Assembly: GCA_007133995.1 (NCBI GenBank)
Contig: SLLP01000080.1
Coordinates: 1 to 33,414, forward strand
Origin: Balneolales bacterium
GTDB lineage: Bacteria; Bacteroidota; Rhodothermia; Balneolales; Natronogracilivirgulaceae
Direction of reading: 5' to 3'
DNA length: 33,414 nt
Shown: one piece after another, positions 1 through 8,844 of the stretch
How the letters are laid out: each line of letters starts with the position of its first letter
Numbering within the stretch: position 1 is the stretch's first letter
The notes under the pieces: generated by a model
The model's database searches: none
Seen by the model: the letters and a program-made list of their open reading frames with translations, nothing else
What the model was told of the DNA's origin: nothing
Position numbers and translations under genes: made by a program

Positions 1-660
1 ATCCTTTCCCTGGAACAGGAGTTGCAGCGTAACTCAACCGATAACCCGATTTCTCCTAATACCGGATCCAAATTCTCCATAAGCGGTGAGTTCGCGCCCA
101 ACATTCCAGGTTTCTCTCAGTATTTCAAGCTGGGGATGGATTACCAGTATCACATCCCGATCGCTGGCAAGCTGGTTGCCACATACGGTGCAGAATTCGG
201 GTACATGAGTTGGTTTGGTACATCAAACAGAAGCCAGTTCCAGCGTTTCTATCTCGGTGGTACACCTCTGCAGCAGCAGCAGGTATTTACCCGGGACAAT
301 ATCGATATGCGAGGATACCCCGGTGGCTTTGAAGGGTCAATTTCACCCTATCAGGACGGGGAAGAAATAGGTGGCACCGTTTATAACAAGTACTTCACGG
401 AGTTGCGTTATCCTCTTATAAGCACCGAGCAGGTTCAGCTTATTCCCTATGCATTTGTTGAGGCAGGAAACTCTTTTTTGGGTTACAAAGAATTTGATCC
501 GTTTAATGTGAAACGGGCGGCCGGTTTCGGAGCCCGTATTTTTATGCCGATTCTCGGACTCATTGATCTAAGCTACGGTTATCGCTTCGATGGCATAGAG
601 GCTCCCGGTGTCAATGCAAACGAATGGCAGTTTCTGTTTAATATTGGAGCACCTTTCTGA
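1..660 (+). CDS. bamA: Outer membrane protein assembly factor BamA (C-terminal beta-barrel, 5' truncated by window)
   Basis: Frame open from base 1; aromatic/glycine beta-barrel pattern (YLGGTPLQQQQVFTRDNIDMRGYPGG, LRYPLI, AGFGARIFMPILGLIDLSYGYRFD) ending in terminal Phe (GAPF*); directly followed by ompH-like genes as in bam-skp loci. Confidence 0.88.
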   Translation: MLSLEQELQRNSTDNPISPNTGSKFSISGEFAPNIPGFSQYFKLGMDYQYHIPIAGKLVATYGAEFGYMSWFGTSNRSQFQRFYLGGTPLQQQQVFTRDNIDMRGYPGGFEGSISPYQDGEEIGGTVYNKYFTELRYPLISTEQVQLIPYAFVEAGNSFLGYKEFDPFNVKRAAGFGARIFMPILGLIDLSYGYRFDGIEAPGVNANEWQFLFNIGAPF

Positions 661-662
661 TT

Positions 663-1208
663 ATGAAAAAACTGACTCCAGTGCTGTTGCTGCCGGTTCT
701 ATTGTTGCTGTTACCTGAGCAGCAGGCTGCAGCGCAGCAAAAAATCGGATACATCGACTCAGATGTGATTATGCAAGAAATCCCTGAGTATACCGGTATT
801 CGACAGAGGCTTGAAACCATCGCTCAGAACTGGAAGGAGGAGATTGATGAAATGCAGGTCGAAATCGAGCGTCTGAAGCAAGACTTCGAAGCCAGAGAGA
901 TTTTATTTACACCTGATATCAGAAGACAGCGACAGCGGGAAATAGATCAGAAAATTCGTGAACGGGAACAGTATATCAATCGCAGATTTGGTCCGGACGG
1001 TGATTATTTCCGGCAACAAGAAGAATTGCTGGAACCGTTGCAACAACGGATTCTTGAGGCTGTCGTAAAGGTAGCGGAAAGAGATGGATTCGATCACGTT
1101 TTCGACAGAGCCGGAGACTATTTATTTCTCTATTCAAGAACACGCTGGGACATCAGCCGGGATGTACTTGAGGAACTGGGTATTTTCGTCGATGATGACG
1201 CATTATGA
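663..1208 (+). CDS. OmpH/Skp-family periplasmic chaperone, copy 1
   Basis: Signal peptide, 'KIGYIDSDVIMQEIPEY' N-terminal motif, long charged coiled coil, C-terminal 'FDHVFDRAGDYLFLYS'; downstream of bamA. Confidence 0.85.
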   Translation: MKKLTPVLLLPVLLLLLPEQQAAAQQKIGYIDSDVIMQEIPEYTGIRQRLETIAQNWKEEIDEMQVEIERLKQDFEAREILFTPDIRRQRQREIDQKIREREQYINRRFGPDGDYFRQQEELLEPLQQRILEAVVKVAERDGFDHVFDRAGDYLFLYSRTRWDISRDVLEELGIFVDDDAL

Positions 1209-1257
1209 TATCCCGTACACAATTATTGATGAGGGTTGAACGTATTGTATAAGGACA

Positions 1258-1291
1258 TTTTGGAAAAGCTAGCCTAAACATTGTATCTTAA
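1258..1291 (+). promoter_or_regulatory. Candidate Bacteroidota-type promoter upstream of second ompH-like gene (TTTTG-N21-TATCTTAA)
   Basis: TTTTG at 1258-1262 and TATCTTAA at 1284-1291, resembling the -33 TTG / -7 TAnnTTTG type; weak match. Confidence 0.25.
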
Positions 1292-1324
1292 CAGACTTTT
1301 GAAATAAATACCAATATTACCGAT

Positions 1325-1849
1325 ATGAAGTACATTTCAACGATTATTATACTCTTGATCGGACTTACGCTATCTGCAAATGCACAGATGCGCGTTGGTT
1401 ACATGGATCCGCAAGTCGTTCTTGATAATCTGCCGGAAAAAGAGGCTATTGAGCGGCAGCTAAACCGATTCCTCGATGGCAGAGAGGCAGAATTCGAAGA
1501 AAAAGCAATTGATTTTCAGAACCAACTTGCCCGATTCCAGCAGGAAGCTCCCAATCTTTCAGAAGAGGAGACACGCCGCAGGCAACAGGAACTACAGCAA
1601 ATGGACCAGGAACTTGAGCAGTTTCAGATGAGGGTTCAGCGCGAACTGGAGCAGCGTCAGGCTGAATTGCTCGGACCCATCCTTCAGGAAATGAATACCG
1701 TTATCGAGGCTCTTGCCCGGGACATGAATCTTGACTATGTGCTGAACGAAGCCACCAGCGAAGGTGAAATGTTCCTGCTATTTGTGTCGGATGATGGCAA
1801 AGAACACTATGACCTGACCGACAGGGTGATTGGACGAATGTTAAATTAA
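1325..1849 (+). CDS. OmpH/Skp-family periplasmic chaperone, copy 2
   Basis: Signal peptide + 'MRVGYMDPQVVLDNLPEKEAIERQL' + Glu/Gln-rich coiled coil + 'LDYVLNEATSEGEMFLLF'. Confidence 0.87.
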   Translation: MKYISTIIILLIGLTLSANAQMRVGYMDPQVVLDNLPEKEAIERQLNRFLDGREAEFEEKAIDFQNQLARFQQEAPNLSEEETRRRQQELQQMDQELEQFQMRVQRELEQRQAELLGPILQEMNTVIEALARDMNLDYVLNEATSEGEMFLLFVSDDGKEHYDLTDRVIGRMLN

Positions 1850-1872
1850 CCATTAAGCAGATACCACAGACA

Positions 1873-2427
1873 ATGAAAAAAACTTGGATTATTCTCGCAT
1901 GTATCCTTCTTACGGGACTCGCCGCTCCTGCCAATAACGTGCAGGCACAGGCTCAGGAAGAACTGAAAATCGGTTTTGTAGATCCCCAAACCATCATGAG
2001 AAGCATGCCTGAGATGGCTGCCATTGAGCGCCGTCTTCAAAATTTTATAGATCGCAAGCGTCAGGAATTTGCTGAAAAGGAAGCTGCTTTCCAAAGGGAA
2101 GTGGAGGAGTACCAGCAGAAAATGTCGGTTATATCAGATGAAGCCAGAAGAAGGGAAGAAGAGCGTCTTGCCGAGCTCAATCTCGAGCTTCAGGAATTTC
2201 AGCAAAATTTCCAACAGGAAATACAGGAGCGGCAATTTGAGCTTATTGAACCGTTGCTTGACAAAATTCAGGGAGCGATCGAAAGCGTTGCCAGAGAACG
2301 TGATTTTACATACGTTCTCAATACCATGACCAACAACGGTGATTTTATTATCCTTTACGCTTCAGAAAGAGCACATCGTGACTACGATATCACCGATGAA
2401 GTGATGCAGCGTCTGGATCTCATATAG
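1873..2427 (+). CDS. OmpH/Skp-family periplasmic chaperone, copy 3
   Basis: Signal peptide + 'LKIGFVDPQTIMRSMPEMAAIERRL' + coiled coil + 'FTYVLNTMTNNGDFIILYA'. Confidence 0.87.
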   Translation: MKKTWIILACILLTGLAAPANNVQAQAQEELKIGFVDPQTIMRSMPEMAAIERRLQNFIDRKRQEFAEKEAAFQREVEEYQQKMSVISDEARRREEERLAELNLELQEFQQNFQQEIQERQFELIEPLLDKIQGAIESVARERDFTYVLNTMTNNGDFIILYASERAHRDYDITDEVMQRLDLI

Positions 2428-2450
2428 GCGGAATGTAGACAAAATAGCTG

Positions 2451-3110
2451 ATGTCTGCTGGAAATCACAATCCCTATCTTCTGGAAAAAAGACTCTGGGA
2501 TGAGGGTTTTGGCAGAATTATGGGACTAGATGAGGTTGGCAGAGGTTGCCTTGCCGGACCCGTTGTAGCTGCAGGTGTGATATTGAGGCCGAACAGTACT
2601 ATACCCGGCATATCCGACAGCAAAAAAATCAATGCCAAACAACGGGTTGTCATTGCGGAAAAGATCAAAAAAAACTGTCTGTGGTGGACTGTAGCCAGTT
2701 GCGATGTTGGAGAAATTGAGGCTTATAACATCCTTGGTGCCTCACTTAAAGCAATGGAGAAGTGTGTGCAACGCACCAAACCAGATCCGGATTATCTGCT
2801 TATCGACGGCAACCGGAGTATAACATCAATGTTAGTACCATTGCAAACGATCATCAAAGGAGATCATCTCAGTGCCAGCATTGGCGCTGCTTCCATATTG
2901 GCAAAAGTCTACAGGGATGGGTATATGGCAGATCTCCATCATAAGTTTCCGGAATATGGATGGGATAAAAACGCAGGTTACCCAACAGTATACCATTATG
3001 AAGCTTTGGGTAAATACGGCATTACACCTCACCACAGGACATCTTTCCGGCTTGGGACAACCAGGTTGTACCTCCAAAAAGTGACAAACCGAAAGAATCA
3101 GACAGGCTAA
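2451..3110 (+). CDS. rnhB: Ribonuclease HII
   Basis: 'IMGLDEVGRGCLAGPVVAAGVIL' active-site motif, 'SDSKKINAKQR', 'LIDGN', 'SIGAASILAKVYRD'. Confidence 0.95.
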   Translation: MSAGNHNPYLLEKRLWDEGFGRIMGLDEVGRGCLAGPVVAAGVILRPNSTIPGISDSKKINAKQRVVIAEKIKKNCLWWTVASCDVGEIEAYNILGASLKAMEKCVQRTKPDPDYLLIDGNRSITSMLVPLQTIIKGDHLSASIGAASILAKVYRDGYMADLHHKFPEYGWDKNAGYPTVYHYEALGKYGITPHHRTSFRLGTTRLYLQKVTNRKNQTG

Positions 3111-3159
3111 TCATTTTCTGGTTTTTTTCCGGAGCCATGATGCAAAACGGGTATCATAT

Positions 3160-3198
3160 ATCGGTTGTTGATATGTAAATAATCGGTTGAATCGGTTG
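3160..3198. repeat. Three direct copies of ATCGGTTG (two as a 9-bp tandem AATCGGTTG)
   Basis: ATCGGTTG at 3160-3167, 3182-3189 and 3191-3198, in the gap between convergent rnhB and rodA. Confidence 0.6.
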
Positions 3199-3203
3199 CA
3201 TCT

Positions 3204-4454
3204 TTAGCTGTAAATACTAAATTCCCGTTTATAAAAGTCCATATTCAGACATATGGCAAGCATTATGGAGTACGAAAGAAAGGCAGAACCACCGTAACTG
3301 ACAAAAGGAAGTGGAAGGCCAATGACAGGAAACAGTCCCATGGCGCTGCCTAAATTAATGACCAGATGGGTGAAGAAGGTCATGGTTACCCCTACGATAA
3401 CAAGCTGCGCAAATGGGTGTCGATGCTCCCCGGCAATATTCAGCAATCTGAGGAATAGAATTGCGAAGACAAGCACCAGAAATCCAGCTCCGATAAATCC
3501 AAACTCCTCAGCAATTACCGGAAAAATAAAATCAGTCCATTGTTCGGGAAGAAATCGAAGCTGCGTCTGTGTTCCCTCAAGGAAGCCCTTGCCCCATATT
3601 CCGCCGGATCCGATCGCCGTTTTTGCCTGAAGTACATTCCATCCGGCACCTTGAGGATCCATCGCCGGGTTGACAAATGCTTCAATTCGTGCTTGTTGAT
3701 GAGGTTTAAGCACCTGGTTGAGTGCAAATTGCATGCCAATGACCACAAGTATACCAGCAATTAAGGCAGCACTGGTCAACCATGGTCTTTTTTGAATAAA
3801 GAATATAGCAATGGTAAGAATAATTGTTGCCAGAATACCGAGTTTCCAGTTTATGACAGTAAAATAGGCAATGATGGCAGGTGATATGAGAAACAGAGAA
3901 ATACCGTAAGGCAGGCCGGACCAGAAGAGCATAACGGGAATGATGGCCAAAAGGACAAGTGCCGTGCCTGTATCGTTTTGCAGAATTATAATGATGCTGG
4001 GAATTACCATTAAAATGACTGCAACAAGAGCAGATCCGATATGTTCGGCAGAGATGTCTCTTCTGCTGGTAAGATAATTGGCAACGGCAAGAATTGTAGC
4101 CAGTTTCAACATTTCACTGATTTGAAATCGCAGTCCGCCGACGACAAGCCAGCGCTTTGCACCTCCGGCCTCAGTACCCCAAATTACTGTGGCAATGGCC
4201 AGTATGATACAGATCACATAAAGTACATAGGATATCTGCTGAAATGTACGTGGACTGGTAAATTGTATGGAAATCAGAGCTCCAATGGATATGCCTATCC
4301 AAACCACCTGGTTCAGAAAGTTATTCTGAATATATGCGGGTAGAAATTGGGATACAGGACCGAGTGTTGCGCTGTATATGGCAATGAGACCTGCTGTGAA
4401 GAGCAGTATCCAGCAAGTCACAATTACCCAGTCAAATTGTCGATAGCAGGCCAT
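3204..4454 (-). CDS. rodA: Rod-shape-determining protein RodA (SEDS peptidoglycan glycosyltransferase)
   Basis: Polytopic SEDS protein; 'TAIGSGGIWGKGFLEGTQTQLRFLPEQWTDFIFPVIAEEFGFIGA' and 'GLPLPFVSYGGSAFLS'; adjacent to PBP2 and mre genes. Confidence 0.95.
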   Translation of the reverse strand: MACYRQFDWVIVTCWILLFTAGLIAIYSATLGPVSQFLPAYIQNNFLNQVVWIGISIGALISIQFTSPRTFQQISYVLYVICIILAIATVIWGTEAGGAKRWLVVGGLRFQISEMLKLATILAVANYLTSRRDISAEHIGSALVAVILMVIPSIIIILQNDTGTALVLLAIIPVMLFWSGLPYGISLFLISPAIIAYFTVINWKLGILATIILTIAIFFIQKRPWLTSAALIAGILVVIGMQFALNQVLKPHQQARIEAFVNPAMDPQGAGWNVLQAKTAIGSGGIWGKGFLEGTQTQLRFLPEQWTDFIFPVIAEEFGFIGAGFLVLVFAILFLRLLNIAGEHRHPFAQLVIVGVTMTFFTHLVINLGSAMGLFPVIGLPLPFVSYGGSAFLSYSIMLAICLNMDFYKREFSIYS

Positions 4455-6304
4455 TATTCAGCTTCCTCATTGTTATTACCGCTGCTATCTCTCGGTGTAA
4501 AAGTCTTCACATATTCATAGACCCAGTTCCGGAGAATTCGTCCGTGAAAGTACTGCTCCATCATCAGTCCGGCGATCGGCGCCGCGGAAATGGAGCCAAA
4601 ACCCGCATTCTCCACAAGTACAGCTATGGCTATTTCCGGATTATCATACGGAGCATAGGATATGAACCATCCGTGGTCGATACCGTGGGGATTTTGGGCT
4701 GTGCCGGTTTTACCTGCTACCTCCACACCGGATATGTCTGCATAAAATCGTCCGGATCCTTCTGATACTGCTTTCCTCATCCCTTCCTGAACCACGTTTA
4801 TGTGCTGTTGATTTATCCATGGTATGCGCTCTTTATCGTATTGAAAGGTTTTAGCTGATCCGTCAGGATAGACAACCCGGTCTACGATATGCGGCCGGAT
4901 TCGATATCCACCATTTGCAAGCTGAGCTGAAAGCATAGCCATTTGTACTGTAGAACTGGAGAAGGTTCCCTGACCAACTCCCACACTGATCAGGTCTCCG
5001 ATACCCCAGTTGCGCGAATCTCCGAAATGGGTATAGTAATAGGCGCTGTCCGGAAGGATGCCGCGCCGTTCATGAGGCAGATCGATTTGGGTAAGTTGAC
5101 CGAGACCAAAGGAACTGGCATGACGATGCCATGTATTCAAACCAACCCGGTTCATAGTCTGGTTCATCAGTGAAAAGAAATAGGTGTTACAGGAGTTCTG
5201 AATGGCTTCAACCAGATTCTGAGGGCCATGTTCACGTGTGCAGCGATAAAAGCGACCAAGGGTAAAACCGCCGCGGCAGGTAATTGATGTTTCGGGATCG
5301 ATAATACCGAAGTCAAGCCCCATGAGTCCCATGAGTGGTTTAATCGTAGAACCCGGAGGCTGCATGGTGGAGATGGCTCGATTGAAAAGCGGATTGGTCG
5401 TATCTGAATTCAGGGTGAGCCAGTAGTCCATGTCAACTCGGCCCGACAGCCTGTCGACGTCAAAGCCTGGAGAGCTGACCAGGGCCAGGACTGCACCGGA
5501 GTTCGGATCAAGCGCAACAACTCCGCCTGTTTTACCCTTCATCAGGTCTTCTGCAAGAAGTTGAAGCTCGTAATCTATATGTGTGTATATGTCTGCTCCT
5601 TTAATCGGACTGTGACCCATTTGATAACCCTCGAAAGGACCGAGTGCCTGTCCAAGCGCGTTTACTCTTAAGTACCGGGCTCCCAAATCACCGCGAAGGT
5701 CTTCCTCATAGATAAATTCAATGCCACTACGCCCGGCCTTGTCGCCCATGTTGTATCGACCGGATCGATGGTATTCCTGCTGGGTCACTTCGCTCAGATA
5801 GCCAAAAATATGGGATCCGTTGATATCGGTTGGATAATGCCGTTTGGATTCCACATGATAGCCGATGCCAGGTAATTTCCAGATATTCTCCTGTATTTGC
5901 GAATAACGTTGAAAACTGATGTCGGTAAAAAGGCGGGAGGGACGATGCCAGGAATACCTTCTGGCTGCCTGGATGCGCACTTCAATGACAGAAATATCCA
6001 GATCAAGATACTCGGAGAGCAGAGGTATGGTGTTGGGATCGAAGTTGGCCGGAGTAACGGTAATGGTATAAATCGGCTGGTTATCAACAAGCATCCGTCC
6101 GGCACGATCGAATATAAGTCCGCGAGCCGGATTTACACTCTCCTGGCGAATACTGTTCGCAAGGCTGAGGGGACCGTATGTTTCATATTCTATGATCTGC
6201 AGCTGGATCAGCCGGCCTGTGATGATAAGCATTATGGTGACAACAGTCACTTGCAGAACACGAATGGATATTTCGTTTCGCTTTTCTTGCTTGTTGCGAA
6301 GCAT
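4454..6304 (-). CDS. mrdA: Penicillin-binding protein 2 (elongasome transpeptidase)
   Basis: N-terminal TM, 'MQPPGSTIKPL' (SxxK), 'NSCNTYF' (SxN), 'AGKTGTAQNP' (KTG); overlaps rodA start. Confidence 0.95.
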   Translation of the reverse strand: MLRNKQEKRNEISIRVLQVTVVTIMLIITGRLIQLQIIEYETYGPLSLANSIRQESVNPARGLIFDRAGRMLVDNQPIYTITVTPANFDPNTIPLLSEYLDLDISVIEVRIQAARRYSWHRPSRLFTDISFQRYSQIQENIWKLPGIGYHVESKRHYPTDINGSHIFGYLSEVTQQEYHRSGRYNMGDKAGRSGIEFIYEEDLRGDLGARYLRVNALGQALGPFEGYQMGHSPIKGADIYTHIDYELQLLAEDLMKGKTGGVVALDPNSGAVLALVSSPGFDVDRLSGRVDMDYWLTLNSDTTNPLFNRAISTMQPPGSTIKPLMGLMGLDFGIIDPETSITCRGGFTLGRFYRCTREHGPQNLVEAIQNSCNTYFFSLMNQTMNRVGLNTWHRHASSFGLGQLTQIDLPHERRGILPDSAYYYTHFGDSRNWGIGDLISVGVGQGTFSSSTVQMAMLSAQLANGGYRIRPHIVDRVVYPDGSAKTFQYDKERIPWINQQHINVVQEGMRKAVSEGSGRFYADISGVEVAGKTGTAQNPHGIDHGWFISYAPYDNPEIAIAVLVENAGFGSISAAPIAGLMMEQYFHGRILRNWVYEYVKTFTPRDSSGNNNEEAE

Positions 6305-6312
6305 AAGAGTTA

Positions 6313-6783
6313 TTAATTATCCCGAAGTATGTAGATGATGCTGCCTGTAACGGCCGTCATGAGGCTGCTTCCGAGCAATATTTGAAAAAAAACGAGTTCC
6401 GCATGATATATTTGTGCGAAGAAAGCAGATAGAAGGAAAAAGAAATTATGCACAAGTGATATCCCCAATAATATGAGAAAAACTTGTGTAAAAAAAAGCC
6501 TGCTTTCTTCAATTCGGGGTACAAAAGAGTATACAATGAGAGTGGTCAAAGTTTTCGAGAGTAAATGGAGTCCCCAGTAATCCAGAAATATATCGGAAAG
6601 CAGACCTACATACGCTGCAAAAAGTATAGCCGTGGTTCGGTTTTGTGTGGCGATCACCCAGATGAGCATCACCAGTGTGATGTCAGCTTGAATGGGCCCA
6701 TAACTCAGGTGGTTGAAAATGAGCAACTGCAGGAGTGTAGCTGCCAGTCCGAGGAGGCCAAATTTAAGTAATTCAGATTTCAT
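6313..6783 (-). CDS. mreD: Rod-shape-determining protein MreD
   Basis: Small polytopic protein ('QADITLVMLIWVIATQNRTTAILFAAYVGLLSDIFLDYWGLHLLSKTL') between mreC and mrdA. Confidence 0.85.
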   Translation of the reverse strand: MKSELLKFGLLGLAATLLQLLIFNHLSYGPIQADITLVMLIWVIATQNRTTAILFAAYVGLLSDIFLDYWGLHLLSKTLTTLIVYSFVPRIEESRLFFTQVFLILLGISLVHNFFFLLSAFFAQIYHAELVFFQILLGSSLMTAVTGSIIYILRDN

Positions 6784-7622
6784 TGAAACAGCTCCTCATA
6801 TTGCAAAAGCAACTCTTCAACTTCCGGTTCGGGATAATAACGCACAATGAAAGCCTCAGCTGACTCATGAAGCGATACAAACGGTCGGATATATATTTGC
6901 TGTGTATCCCGACCCTCTTCAGGTTCGGTGCGTATGACCCTTCCGATGGGAATACCGGCTGGAAACTGATTGCTGAATCCCGAGGTTTCAACGACCGACT
7001 CTACTGGTACGTTTATCGTCTGAGGAACATAGCTCATAACGAGTTCATTGGATTGGGACGTACTCCATGAAACAATACCGTAAGCACGGTTGCCCTGAAT
7101 GCGGGCGCTGACCCTGAAAAGTGGATTGTTAAACGGCATGATCTGTGCATGACCGGGTGTGGTCAGTATGGTTTGACCTATGAGTCCCTCTGGCGTAATC
7201 AGCGGCATGCCCTGCTCAATGTTATAACGGCTTCCCCTGTTAATGGTAACCGAGTTATTGATGCCAGTCAGATTCTTGGCAACAATTCGCACCGGAACAA
7301 GGTCGAGATCCATGGTGTCTTGAAGACCAATCATTTTTCTGAGAGCAAGATTTTCTTCCCGTGCCGAGCGAAGCCGGCTGAGTTCGTCCTGGAGAAGAAT
7401 ATTCTGTTGTCCAAGCTGTTCGTTGGTCTGAAGCGCACTCCGGTATACCCTGACCTGCGACAGTGGCTCTTCGATATAACTCATAACCAGAATGGATGCC
7501 TTGCGTACCGTCTGAAGGCCGCCATCATGGCGAAATACCATGAGAAGAAAGGCGATCAGAATAAAAAGTACAGTAAGGACATGGTCCCGTATATCTTCCG
7601 TCTTTCGGAGGGAGAACTGCAT
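6780..7622 (-). CDS. mreC: Rod-shape-determining protein MreC
   Basis: N-terminal TM, coiled coil, 'TINRGSRYNIEQGMPLITPEGLIGQ', between mreB and mreD. Confidence 0.93.
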   Translation of the reverse strand: MQFSLRKTEDIRDHVLTVLFILIAFLLMVFRHDGGLQTVRKASILVMSYIEEPLSQVRVYRSALQTNEQLGQQNILLQDELSRLRSAREENLALRKMIGLQDTMDLDLVPVRIVAKNLTGINNSVTINRGSRYNIEQGMPLITPEGLIGQTILTTPGHAQIMPFNNPLFRVSARIQGNRAYGIVSWSTSQSNELVMSYVPQTINVPVESVVETSGFSNQFPAGIPIGRVIRTEPEEGRDTQQIYIRPFVSLHESAEAFIVRYYPEPEVEELLLQYEELFQ

Positions 7623-7637
7623 TCAGGTGTCATTCTG

Positions 7638-8705
7638 TCAGGTTAGAATGGCCCGGTAATATTCAAGATCTTCAAGAACTTTACCAGTGCCGCGGACCAC
7701 AGCGGTCAGCGGGTCTTCAGCAATATGAACAGGCAAGTCGGTAGTTTCCATGATCAGCTTGTCGAGGTTCAGAAGCAATGCTCCGCCGCCGGTAAGGAAG
7801 ATGCCTCTGTCCAGAATATCGGCAGACAACTCCGGAGGAGTCTGCTCCAGCGATTTTGTAACCGATTCGACAATTGTATTTACCGATTCGGAGATCGCTT
7901 CACGAATATCTTTGGAGGTCACGATTCTGGTTCTGGGAACGCCGTTGACCAAGTCACGTCCCTTGACCGTAAGCTCAAGCTCTTCGTCGAGTGGTGCGGC
8001 AGAGCCAATAACACATTTCACCTGTTCTGCGGTGCGCTCACCGATCAGTAAATTATGATTGCGGCGGAAATAGTTTATGATATCCTCATTGAGTTCATCG
8101 CCTCCCAAGCGAACAGACTGGGAATACACAATGCCTGATAATGCGATCACGGCGATTTCAGTTGTTCCACCCCCGATATCGACAATCATGTTGCCGACGG
8201 GTTCATGAACATCCAATCCGATGCCAATGGCAGCAGCCATTGGTTCATCCACCAGATAAACCTCCTTTGCTCCAGCATGCTCAGCACTGTCACGAACTGC
8301 CCGTTTTTCCACTTCGGTAATGCCACTGGGGACGCAAACCACCATCTTGCGGGTTGTGGAGTACCAGCGCATCTTCACTTTCTTTATCATACCCCTGATC
8401 ATATGCTCAGCGACTTCAAAGTCGGCTATTACACCATCTCGAAGAGGACGCACCGTGCGAATTTTTCTATGGGTTTTTTCGTGCATAAGCCGGGCTTCAT
8501 GTCCGATCGCGACGGCCTGATTTTCCAAATTGAGGGCAACGATGGAGGGCTCATTAAGGACTATGCCCTGGTTACGTGCGTGTATAAGAGTATTGGCAGT
8601 GCCCAGGTCAATGGCTATGTCTGTGTATAACCAGTCAAATAATCCGCCTTTAGAATTGTTCTGACCTGTAGATGATCTCTTTTCTTGTACTTCTGACTGC
8701 TGCAT
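7638..8705 (-). CDS. mreB: Rod-shape-determining protein MreB (actin-like)
   Basis: 'IAIDLGTANTLIHARNQGIVLNEPSIVAL', 'NMIVDIGGGTTEIAVIALSGIV', 'GIFLTGGGALL'. Confidence 0.97.
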   Translation of the reverse strand: MQQSEVQEKRSSTGQNNSKGGLFDWLYTDIAIDLGTANTLIHARNQGIVLNEPSIVALNLENQAVAIGHEARLMHEKTHRKIRTVRPLRDGVIADFEVAEHMIRGMIKKVKMRWYSTTRKMVVCVPSGITEVEKRAVRDSAEHAGAKEVYLVDEPMAAAIGIGLDVHEPVGNMIVDIGGGTTEIAVIALSGIVYSQSVRLGGDELNEDIINYFRRNHNLLIGERTAEQVKCVIGSAAPLDEELELTVKGRDLVNGVPRTRIVTSKDIREAISESVNTIVESVTKSLEQTPPELSADILDRGIFLTGGGALLLNLDKLIMETTDLPVHIAEDPLTAVVRGTGKVLEDLEYYRAILT

Positions 8706-8748
8706 GTCTGATTATATGTGCTGTGGGGAGGGATATTTATATAACTAA

Positions 8749-8756
8749 CAAATTTA
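8749..8756 (-). promoter_or_regulatory. Candidate Bacteroidota -7 promoter element (TAAATTTG) upstream of mreB
   Basis: Exact TAnnTTTG match on the minus strand (CAAATTTA on +), 44 bp upstream of the mreB ATG; -33 partner not convincing. Confidence 0.35.
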
Positions 8757-8844
8757 CGACAATAAGAGGCATTTTGCGAATTTCTTTCGCGAATTAATTG
8801 AAAAAACACGTTTAACTTTCTTTCATTTCAAAGGTCTGATACGC

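Noticed and set aside
3111-3150. Possible terminator after rnhB (GGCT...AGCC around a T-run)
   Set aside because: Only about 4 bp of pairing and the T-run is inside the loop, not after the stem.
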